A stretch of 64,000 nucleotides of DNA from Crossaster papposus (Eukaryota; Echinodermata; Asteroidea; Velatida; Solasteridae), in contig JBAIAA010000893.1 in the NCBI GenBank assembly GCA_037893245.1, positions 434,001 through 498,000 on the forward strand. Direction: 5' to 3'. Under the pieces are notes generated by a model. That model saw only the letters and a program-made list of their open reading frames with translations. It made no database searches and was not told the origin of the DNA. Shown here one piece after another: positions 47,901 to 59,900 of this stretch (position 1 is its first letter; every line of letters starts with the position of its first letter). Made by a program: the position numbers and the translations under genes.

Positions 47901-50900
47901 TTATCCCGGCGTACATCCGCTGTAGTCGTTGTCGATAGCAAAGAAGTACATGGATAGGAGCATGAAATAGACGATGCAAAGCATAAAACCTATTGGAAAA
48001 AAGCAGGAAACGAAGACAATAAAATCAAATTGTGTGCTGCTATAAAGCCGTGTCGCATTGGACTTTTATTTGGTAAAACTTACGGAGACTGTTGTCAACT
48101 TAACCAAATTAAATCCAGTGCGAACAGCCGGTAAATTTGCCAAATTTTCATATTTTTTGAATGAATGACATCTTAAATATCTACAGTTTCAAGTTTCATC
48201 CACAAAAATGTTGATTTTGATCAATAAAGTGGAAAAATGGATCATTTTGTGTGCATCGTTCTGTACTTTTTACAACAGAGCCGGCTATTTCAAAGCATGT
48301 TTTCTCAGTTGTGTATTTTGAACTTGAGGTAATCAATATGCAAACATATCACATCTCCAGAACGAGAGGGGCTATTTAGCTCTATTATATACCAAATGAA
48401 AGCCGACGTTGTGGGTTTTTAACTATGTATATAACTTGGCCATGTATATGCTACATAATACCCATGTTTGCGGAACAGGTAACATACAACAACAACAACA
48501 ACAACAAATTGAGAAGGTTATTACCTTGGAAGTAGTTGCTCTTTCCGTCGATGAAGATGTAGTTCATGATGATTGCGCTGATGATAACCGACCACATGTG
48601 AACGTCAGAGAAGATCATGTAGAAATGTAAAGGCTATTTGGCATAAAAAAAATAGGAACATTTCTTTAGACAAATTAAAGTAGCTCTTTCTTAATACGGA
48701 ATGTGTCATTTTAGGCTCTCAAAATGTAGTTCTCATAAAATGATACTATCGTTTAAAGGTAGTATACACCATTGGTAATTGCTTGAATTATCATGAATGG
48801 GTAGATTTGGGGGGTTGTATTTCATAGTAAATATCGTTTAACTGACTTTTCCGAAGTTTTACTATCATGGATGCCAAGAAAAGCACGAAAAACAGCGTTT
48901 GTTTTCAACCGGGGTCGAGCAGTTATTCTTATGTTATCTTTGTTTTTTCGCTCTCGCCGTAAAACACATTTATAAATACCTTAGACAGTTTACCCATCCC
49001 TATTGGTCGAGAGCCCGTCGCGTGGCCAGTTTTAAAAAGCCGACAAAAAAACTACTGGGGCCAGTTTCAAACGCTTTTCCGACGGTCACATGAAATTTGA
49101 CAAGATAGCTCAGTTGGTAGCGATATTCCGGAGGTCACAGGTTCGAGTCCCGCCTTGCAAATTTCTTAGTTCACTTTGAAACCTATATAATCTAGGGTAA
49201 TTGTGATAATGTGCCTTGCTTAGGGACACAACCAACTGGAATACCTACATAAATGGCGTCGGCTAAGATCAGGATGGGCACCTGGAGAAGAGTGACCTGC
49301 ACAGCTACAGAACTGCCAATTTCAATGCTGTAATCAAAGAGTAAAACAATGAACGGAATGAGAATAAAGAAAACCTAGAACCTGAGTTGGTTTCGAACCT
49401 GGGACCTCTCAAATACAGTGCACGTGCTCTACCAACTTGGAAGTGTGCTGTAAATGGGGGACTATCAAAACGCAAGTATTTTAGTACGTTTAATACGAGT
49501 GGAAAGCAGGGTTGCTGCAGAAGTGGTGAGATTTGAACCTTCGACCTAAAAAAAAAATACTACAATGCTATTTTTATACTCGAGTTACATTTTTGGGATG
49601 TGAACCACTTGAATATAGGATTGAGGATTTACCCAGTGGGTTGCACAGAAAAACTTTGGAAACTGCTAATTTTTGTGAAAGTACATCGGAACTTTTAAAA
49701 AGAGGTTGTTTCACCGACCTAAGATTGATGTTGTTCTTGAGGGCAAATTGGACTCCGATGACCATCTCGGGAATATCGGGCACGATGGCAAGGAGCGTGA
49801 CTCCGAAGAATACCTAGGGGTGGAAGCGATATCGAAAATAAATGGAACCAAATCTGACTACAAGTCAAGTCAATCACAAGTCCAGTCACAAGTCCAGTCA
49901 CAAGTCCAGTCACAAGTCCAGTCACAAGTCCAGTCACAAGTCCAGTCACAAGTCCAGTCACAAGTCCAGTCACAAGTCCAGTCACAAGTCCAGTCACAAG
50001 TCCAGTCACAAGTCCAGTCACAAGTCCAGTCACAAGTCCAGTCACAAGTCCAGTCACAAGTCCAGTCACAAGTCCAGTCACAAGTCCAGTCACAAGTCCA
50101 GTCACAAGTCCAGTCACAAGTCCAGTCACAAGTCCAGTCACAAGTCCAGTCACAAGTCCAGTCACAAGTCCAGTCACAAGTCCAGTCACAAGTCCAGTCA
50201 CAAGTCCAGTCACAAGTCCAGTCACAAGTCCAGTCACAAGTCAATCACAAGCCAATCACAAGCCAATCACAAGCCAGTTACAAAATTAAATCACAAGTCC
50301 AGTCACAAGTCAATCACAAGTCCAGTCACAAGTAAATCACAAGTCCAGTCACAAGTAAATCACAAGTCCAGTCACAAGTAAATCACAAGTAAATCACAAG
50401 TCCAGTCACAAGTAAATCACAAGTCCAGTCACAAGACTACAGTTCCTCGCAATTTTGCCGTCGATTGTTTTCTGGACTTACATCTGGAAGAGTGGTGCTC
50501 TTCAGCACCGGTTCGATGTTCTGAACCACGACCTCGGCACACAGCGACATCATGACGACAGCGCAAAGTAAGATGACCGTGCTCTTAATGCGGCCCCAGT
50601 GCACCATGGTGTGCTCCTGGGAACCGGCTGCAGGGAACCAACCACAAATCGTATTAAAATTGAAGGATTCGGGGCCATTAGGGTAATTGACTTTTCTAAT
50701 GATACCGGTTGTTCATCACATCATCTATCACCATGTACGTCACCATGTACGTCATGCATCTGTCAGGGTGTGTATCACCCCGCTTGTCACTCTCACCTGG
50801 GTGGTGCATCTGCTCTTGTAGTACGTGGGAGTGTGTCTTGAGGGTGAAGATCAGTCCCACCAGGTAAGCCAGAAGCTGCAACGCGGCGCAGATGTAGACG

Positions 50901-53900
50901 ATAGGACGGACTTTGTCGACGTAGAAGGACGATTCTGGATCAAACTGGTGAAGGGGGGGGGGGGGGGGCAAGAAAGAACGAAAACTCTATTAATACTGGA
51001 ATTTGTATTAACGATGCACAACTTGAGCAGGCTAACACAGTACAATCACAAATCCGTAACTAGTGTACGTTCCGTTCACAAAAGAAGTAACATTTACACG
51101 GCTATATGTGACCTGGCACCACGAAATGAGTGGAAATTCGCACATTGCCAAAACGAGTTATTGGCCGAAACGTCAATTTTTCAAGTGGGAGGTCGTTTTG
51201 GGGTTGTTAACGTTTTTACATAAAAAAAACACCTTCTTTATCATATTCCAAAATGTTATAGCTCAATAAAAACTCAAAAGTGTGTTTTTTTGTGGCTGAA
51301 TGGACCGATCCGGCCTGTCAATCACTACGCACGCATTGACCAATAAGATTACGAGTTTTGTTCAGGTAACTTAGCAACGGTTGCTACAGGCGTGGTCCGC
51401 CATTAGCTCGGTCAAACTATCACATGTGGTTAGAAACGTGTACACAAACAAATGGATTCATTACGAAAAGGCACCGTATTTGTCAATCAAAATACGGCTG
51501 TATGGAGTTAAAAAAATTGTCCAAAATGTGCATTAAATGGTCATGAAATATGTAAATAACACGCTGGTACTCGGATTACGACATCATTTGTGTCCTTTAA
51601 ATACCAAAACAAATCTCGAAAATGAGAATTACCGTTGAACTCGTGTGACGTGAACGGCGGGAATGTCAAGAAGATAAACAGGGGCAAGGACAGTGCAGTC
51701 TAAGGTAGGATAGGGGGCCTATGTAGAGTTAATAGTAATGCTCTACATGTATAGCAGTCTATTAATTAGGCTATGGTTTAAATGCTGTTGTGACAAAATA
51801 CGCCATTTATTCCAGTAACGGTAGTGACTTACCAAGCATGTACACCGTCCATATAAATTGACATGCATGCATGCTTCATTTCCCCCAACTGCAACTTAAC
51901 CATCCTCCATGTACTGTTCATACCGTTCCTTAAAATAATGGTCATCCTTTTAGTTCGCCCGCTAGCTTACTGATGGTTATTTTGTCCCCGCCTAAAGTTT
52001 AAATCAACATTTTCGTTGTACGTATTCTACGCCTACCTAGCCTACATGTACATGTACGTATACGCCCGTACACGTTCACATGTGTGCAACTTGACCGAGG
52101 TAATGGCGTCGCCATGCCGTTGCTAAGGTGGGCGGGGCTTATGGTCAAATCCGGATCGGTCCATTGCACTGATTGGTAGTATAGTTGGCACGGTTCACAG
52201 ACTTTGAACTCTGTTTTCTCAAAACAAGGGAGCATGACTTCAGCAATTTAAAAAGAGTATAGCGGCGGCTAGGAATAAGCTACAGCAACACACAATACAT
52301 CATTTGAAAGCTAAGGACTTCGTCTTTCTAGAAATGTAATAATGTCAACTTTTTAATTTCGCGACTTTCCACCATTTTTTCTGGTGCCAGGTCACAAATA
52401 TGAAGAGAAAAAAATATATAGAGAACACCAGATTTCCAGTGTTTTTTAATATTTGTTTTAATGCAAATCACCCATCCCAAGGCCAAAGGTCACTCGAGGT
52501 GTGAACTACTAAAGACAAGTGTGGAAGAACCAGCCCCTCACACTGAAACAAGACAATCTGATCTCTTTACAGTACGAATAAGGTTGGGATGGGTAACTAA
52601 GTCCACTGCAGGGCATTAATAATGCCTCTCCATATTAATGTGTAGAAGTGTCACAGCCCAGGGTGGGTTCGAACCCCCAACCTGCAGAGCTACCCGCAAA
52701 CAACGAATTCAATGCTCCAGACCACTAGTAGACCATGGCACTTCCACAATAATGTGGCAGAATAGCTGTTAAAATAACAAGAAGAATGGCATCGGTGGTT
52801 CCTATTTATGTCTAGAGACTTAAACTAATTATCAAGTAATTAATTTACAAATTTTAAATAATTTGTATTTTTTTTTTACTGTTTGGCTGCATTCACTGCA
52901 TTTGAATCCGTCGTCCATGGTCATGTTGTGAATCGCGCTGGTGCAGTTCTGAAAAAAATCAAACAGATTTCATTTCACTATTTTTCATGTCTCCAATAAC
53001 AGTGCCGCCAATGTTATATACTGGCAGAATTTGAGACAGACAATTTTTTGGATTTTGGAATTTAGCCAGAACCGTCAAAGCCTAAAATCTTTATATATTT
53101 TAAAATATATTTCAGGTCATTTTCAGCCAGTAAGCAGTTTGCAGCAGTTTTAATCTTTTTCAAAGCCTAAAATCTGGTTAAAGTGATAGATTAGGGCTTT
53201 TTAAAAATTGCTTTAAAGGGATCGTATACGTTTGGTAATTACTCCAAAAATGTATGGCAATAAAAACTTACTTGGTAAGAAGTACAGCAGCTTTGGATAG
53301 TATAATGCATTTTTATAAACTTTTCACTTTGAAGTACTGCGGTTATGGAAAAAGATATCACTTTTTATCCCCACAAATTTGAATCTGAGAAGCGTTACTG
53401 CAGTGACGTTTCTCAGATTGTGTATTCCAATGCAGATTATTCTTCCTGCGTGGACATAACCGCTCCAGAATTTCGGCAATATCTCAAAATGGCTACCACC
53501 TTTTGAAATGAAATTTGTACAGGTTAGTTTTATGGTATATATCTATAACTATATAGGATTGAAACAAACAGTGGATTCCAATTACCAAACGTATACGATC
53601 CCTTTAAAGGTAGTATACACCATTGGTAATTGCTTAAATTATCATGAATAAGTGGATTTGGGGGGTTGTATTTTATAGTAAATATCGTTTAACTAACCTG
53701 TCCGAAGTTTTACAATCGTGAATGCCGAGAAAAGCACAAAAACAGCGTTTGTTTTCAACTGGCGTCGAGCTGTTATTCTTATGTTATTTGTGTTTTTTCG
53801 CGATCCCCGGATGGCGATCGCGAATTTTTCTTTATAAATTTTTTTGTTTAAAGAATAATTACAGGATATCTAGCGCAATCATTTTGCTGGATGCCTAGAA

Positions 53901-56900
53901 TCATTATTTACTTTCAGATGAGTAAGATATTTCTTCATAATTCGGTAGTAAATTTTTTCGATATCTGCAAATGGTCTATCCAACCTTTAAGCAGCATTTA
54001 TGTTTATAAATTCCTGTCTGTTTTTAAGATTCGCCCCTGTTTGTGCCCTGTTAGTTTTTGCCTTTATACCCGACAGCTGAAGATGCCGTAGACGGTGTTG
54101 TAGATGGTCGGGGAGAACATCCCCGCGATGGAAATGAAGAGAAGTGTGGAGCTGACCGAGGCACTTTTCATGTTGAAGTGTTGGACACTGTGCTTGATCC
54201 CACCCACAACCATGCTAATACCCTGGTGTGGAAGAGAAACAAATAATGGAGCATCAAGCCAAATGCAAACTACAGGGGCCAATTTCATAGAGCTGCTAAG
54301 CACAAAAATGTGCTGAGCATGACAATTTGTCCTTGGCAAAAACAAGGTTACAGACCAAATTTTCACGTGATTTTTATTGTTTTGGATTGATAAACAGCTG
54401 GTTTTTGGCTTAGCATGAAAAACCCGTAGAATTTTGGCTGGTAACCTGTTTTTTAATGAGCAAGACTTTTTTGTGCTAAGCAAATTTTCGTGCTTAGCAG
54501 CTCTATGGAATTGGCCCCTGGCCTGGGGCCAATTTCATAAAACGTGTAAGCACCAACATTTTCTTCGCATTAAAATTCTTCCTTGGGGAAAAAAAACAGG
54601 GTGATAAACAAAAATTTCAGTCGATGTTTATCGTTTGTGAATGGTATTCAGCTGGTTTTTACTTTGAATGAAAAGCATGTGGAGTTTTGGCCGATAACCT
54701 GTTTTTACTGAGCAAGACTTTTTTTGTGCTAAGCAAATTTTTGTGCTTACATGTTTTATGAAAATGGCCCCTGATCGTACTCCCCGTGAACTCCTTCAGT
54801 GAAATTACAGTTTTCAATTATAATTTGGTGACGGGCCTTACAAATTCTTACCGGAATAAACAGCATTGTGACCAGCAGCGTGCCGACGAGTGCCGATTTG
54901 ACCAGGGTGTTGTAACACGTAGTTGACGTGTTGGGAGCGTTCATCTTGAGCAGCATGGAGACGTACAGGATCAGCTCGACGATGGAACCAAACGTTGCGT
55001 TGAGGACGGCCCCAACGGCATTGGTGCTCTGTGCCGATATGCTACAGAAAAACAAACCACACACCAAAAGTGGCACCGGGGGCAGAACAGAGTTGCGCCG
55101 AAACAAAAGGCTCTCCTAAGTCGCAGCCTATTTCACAAAACTTACGCAAAGACACAAGCCCCCTTGCACCACAATTTATTGCGTAAGCTGCGTTACTTTT
55201 GTTTTGGCTGTGCAACATTTCACTTACGACAGTTTCACAAAAGTTTGACAGTGCGTTATTCTGCGGCTTACGCAACAAATTATGACGTAGCTTGCACAGT
55301 CAATTTATATAGGTGGCGTAAGATGTGGCGTAGCGACTGTAAATGACCTATTTTACAAGCAAATTGTAATTGACGTGGAGCCCGTTATTGCTCGACTTAT
55401 TAAGCTTGATGAAAGACACTCACAGTTTTATGATTGAAGTAAAGGAATTACTATTTTACCCCGTGACAGAATTGTTAACGTTGTCGCACAATTCCGCTGA
55501 AAGTCGGACCAAACTATTTTTAAAATGGCGGAAAGGTGATGCAATTGTGATTTCATGAAAAAACACAAATTAAAAATGTTGCGCAGCTACGCCAAGTTTT
55601 TCGTGGAATGGTTCGAAAGAAAATGGCGCAAGCTATGCACTTTTACGTGATATCGAATGCATCAATTGTTCGTTATGCTATCTAGTGCGCTTTGTCACTC
55701 CGAATCGTTTCAGACACTGGACTCTATTTTTGTCTTTGTGAAACGGCGTGGTTTTCAAACAAACAAAAACCTGGTGCCCTTACCTTGTTATTCCCATTCC
55801 AATGTAGTAGGCTAGCGGGATGATGGCTACCAGACCCATCACGAATTTCTGACGGTACCACAAAAAACAAATTGAAGTGACAAGATTTGTTAACACGTAC
55901 CATTGTAGGACCAAAAAACCACCAAATAATGCGATTCTCAACTTACAACAATCGGGTTAGCCACGACGTTGTTTGTGTCTGCGTAACCAAGGACGATGGT
56001 AAACACTACAAAGATGAGCATATCTGTACACGACACGTGGTAAGGAAAATACTTGAAGTCCCCAAACTGTTTATAAATAAAGATCAAAGTCGTGCAACCG
56101 CACTGTACAGTGTAATATGACTAAACTTAAAGGGATCGTATACGTTTGGTAATTACTCCAAAAATTAATGGCAATAAAAACTTACTTAGTAAGAAGTACA
56201 GCAGCTTTGGATAGTACAGTATAATGCATTTTTAGAAACTTTTCACTTCGAAGTACTGCGATTATGGAAAAAGATATCACTTTTTATCCCCACAAATTTG
56301 AATCTGAGAAGCGTTACTGCAGTGACGTTTCTCAAATTGTGTATTCCAATGCAGATTATTCTTTCTGCGTGGAAATAACCGCTCAAGATTTTCGGCAATA
56401 TCTCAAAATCGCTACCACCTTTCGAAATGGAATTTTTACAGGTTAGTTTTATGGTATATATCTATAACTATATAGGATTGAAACAAACAGTGGGTTCTAA
56501 TTACCAAACGTATACGATCTCTTTAAAACTAGTGACTTCCCAATTAATTATTTTTTGTATTACTCCGCCCTCAAATTTTTATCTCCCCCCCCCCCACCCC
56601 TACTGACAAAAGGATACTGACAAGAATGACGTTCATTCCGTCCACTGTGTACTTGTAGTAGTAGACATTAACGGCCTGGTAGGAACACATGATGACCTCA
56701 AGAGAATACGAACAGTCGTCGCTCTGACAAAAATAAAAACAATTCAAAGGAGGGGGTTAAATCAACTCAGGTCGGCCGCAAGTCGGCCACAATTTGGTCG
56801 CAAGTCGTCGCAAGTCGCCCCAAGTCGCCCGCAAGTCGCCCGCAAGTCGCCCGCAAGTCGCCCGCAAGTCGCCCGCAAGTCGCCCCACAAGTCGCCCGCA

Positions 56901-59900
56901 AGTCGCCCGCAAGTCGCCCGCAAGTCGCCCGCAAGTCGCCCGCAAGTCGCCCGCAAGTCGCCCGCAAGTCGCCCGCAAGTCGCCCGCAAGTCGCCCGCAA
57001 GTCCACTGCAATTCGCCCGCAAGCGAAAGTCCTCGCAAGTTGCCCGCAAGTCATTTGACTTACCTTGAAGTCGCTTGTCTTGTTTATCCTGAGCTTTTCT
57101 GGGGAAAGGAGAAGCACTTTCCGGACAGCGATGATATTCAGCTGCAAAAAAACCCAAAATTTTCAAGGTTTCAAAGAATGTGAGAGTGTTTATAGAGCAA
57201 ATTATTATAAAATCGTCACGCAAACTTGCTGAATTTTGCTGAATTTTTTTTTTTTTTTTTTTTAAATTAAACCCTGCTCAAGGGAACAAGAAGCTTGTAG
57301 AAAAAACTACAGCTAGAGTTCATAATTTGTGAGCAGGTGGCTTATTAAGGAAAACATTATGTACAATATTCTTAAAAGATTGGCTAGATATAGCAGCAAC
57401 AGCAGAAGAAGGTAGCGAGTTCCAACGTCTAGCATAAGTTGCTGTGAAGGACCTCTGATGTTGTGAGGTTCGTGACTTTGGAAGGACAACTGTATATTGG
57501 TGGGATGCAGATGACTGCCTAGTAGAGCGACGTGCTGTGAGCTGAGGTACTTTGAGACTGTCGAGTGGATGAGGCAAAGGAGAAAACTGAATTTTTGGAG
57601 AGTGTCCGTTTCTTTACCTTTGAGATTGGGATGAAGACGACCATTAAGCCAGTCATGACAATGACGATGGTGTGAACTAGAAGCAGAATCGGACAACCGA
57701 GGACCAACCAGACGAAAGTCGAAGGTCTCCTCTGCGATAAAGCAAACGGCAAAAACAAATAAACCAACAGCAATGTCACAATAATCGTGCTCATAAATCA
57801 AAGGGGGGGTAGGTATTAATTTCAGTTCAATGTTTTTTGTAACTTCACAAGTGTCAAAAGCTTTTAAATAGTATTTCTCCGAATTGCATTTCTGCCATCA
57901 GTTCGTGAAACACATTCTCCTATTCCAAATCCGTATCCAAAGTGCATGTTTTTTTAATGTACAAGAGCACCGGAATGGTAAACCGGAAGTGCAGGTTCAC
58001 ATCCGACTCCAAAAAATGTCTTGGTTCATCTCAAAGATTGTTACAATACACCTATCAATTTCCCGTCTTGGTTTGTTTGACAATTGTTGTGGGGGGGGGG
58101 TCAACAATCGTCGTCTGCTTACCCAATATCCCGAGTTACTCCGGACTCCCCTAATTTTGACAGTAGATAGAGTAACTGTTGCCTCAGAGCTGTCTGTGTC
58201 CTGAATGTACAGTACATTGAAAGATGGAATGACATGGAGAAAATATGATCATATGGCGAGGCTGACAAAAATGGCGGTTGTGTCGGATGAAGGAAAAAAA
58301 ATTGAGAGTCCCCGCTGAAAACGAGCATGGTTCTCGAACCACAAGTTTTTAGATCACCTTATTTTACAACTTGACCTCAAATGACCTTTGACCTCCGTAT
58401 GTCATCTTTAATATCACCACCAGATGGAAGTTTCCATATATCACATCTATGACCCAATTTAATTTCAAGTTTTCAAATGAGACCAATTTTACAATTTGAG
58501 CCTATTTTAGAATTTGACCTTAAATGACCTTTGACCTTAGTACTTGACCTTTAACACAACCATATATGAAGGTTATAATATTACATCTATGACCTAAGTT
58601 TGATTAAATTAGACATCAGCTTTGCATATAGGACAATTTTTTTCTAAACTTTTTACCAGAATGTCACATACGGACAGACAGACAGTCGGTTTACACAAGT
58701 TTACACACGTCTCTTTCTAAACTTCGTTTAGGCAAGACTAAAACCTTTAAAGAAGTGAGCTCGGGTTTTTATGAGAATGTTTCGTCATGAGCCGTGATAA
58801 GTTTAAGCCAAGAAGACAGCACTAGAATCACAGGCGACTTCATAAATTTCACTTCCAAAACGAACCCACCTATCATTACAAATCAATCAACAGATTACCT
58901 TTTGTGAATGAAAACAAACCAAACAAATAAATGTATTTGAAAACCAATATGTGCTGATGACATTTGCGGCAAATTTCCCTTGCACCAAAACAGTATGACA
59001 AACCATGCAAATGGGGTGAACAAAATGGTGGATCGTGGCTGCAACACGAAGATTTTTTTGGACCTTTATGGATTTGATTCTTCAGTTTTGACGTGGACTC
59101 TAAGCCCGCGAGTCTGCTCAAAGACCAAACCGGTTTTGGATCAGACCGAAGCTGACCTGGATCAAATCATTCTCACATACCATGGAATTGCTCTGAACAA
59201 CACTGGTTCTGACATGGATCCGAATAGGTCTGAACTGGCTAAAACCAGTTCCAACCGGGCTCAAACCGGTTCCAACTTGACTCGTCCAAGGTCTGACCTA
59301 CCTGGCTAAAGCCAATTCAGGACCTATAAACTCGCTATGAACTACAGCTAATCCTGGATCCAACAAACTTTTGGCCTGACTCAACCTAGTTTCGGCTCCA
59401 ACCAGTTCTCATCCAGATCAACCCAGTTCTGATCTTAATCAAACCAGTTCCGTCCTGGTCCAAACCCGGGATTAAACTAAACTGTCTTGCCTAGCTACAG
59501 CCAATTCTGGACCAAAACTAAAATCCATTCCAACGTGGATCCAACACAATTTGAACCTGGCCCAACCAAGTTGCGACCTGGCTCAAACCAGTTCTCACCC
59601 GGATCAACACAGTTCTTACCCGGCCGGATCAAACCAGTTCCCGCGCGGACCAAACAACCGGTTCCGCCCGACTGGACTCACTCACCCAGCGATCACTGTT
59701 CTGTTTCTTGACGTAGGCCGGCCGGGAACTCGATTTCGTCGCCAGCGAAGCGGTCGAGTCTTGACTGGAGCAGATGCCGTTGCCAAGAAGTGGTTGCTCC
59801 TCCCCGACTTGCTCCTGGCTTTCCTCCAGCTCATAGTGGGTCTTCTCCTTGACAAACTTGCCGAAGGGCCAGAGGAAGTACTGGGCAAGGGCCAGGCAGA

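Noticed and set aside
49706-50381. Gln-Val-Gln-Ser and Ser-His-Lys repeat frames
   Set aside because: Artefacts of a 12-bp intronic array.
57313-57801. 162-residue minus-strand frame as a separate gene
   Set aside because: It overlaps an exchanger exon in another frame and a LINE 3' fragment; no independent start or splice support.
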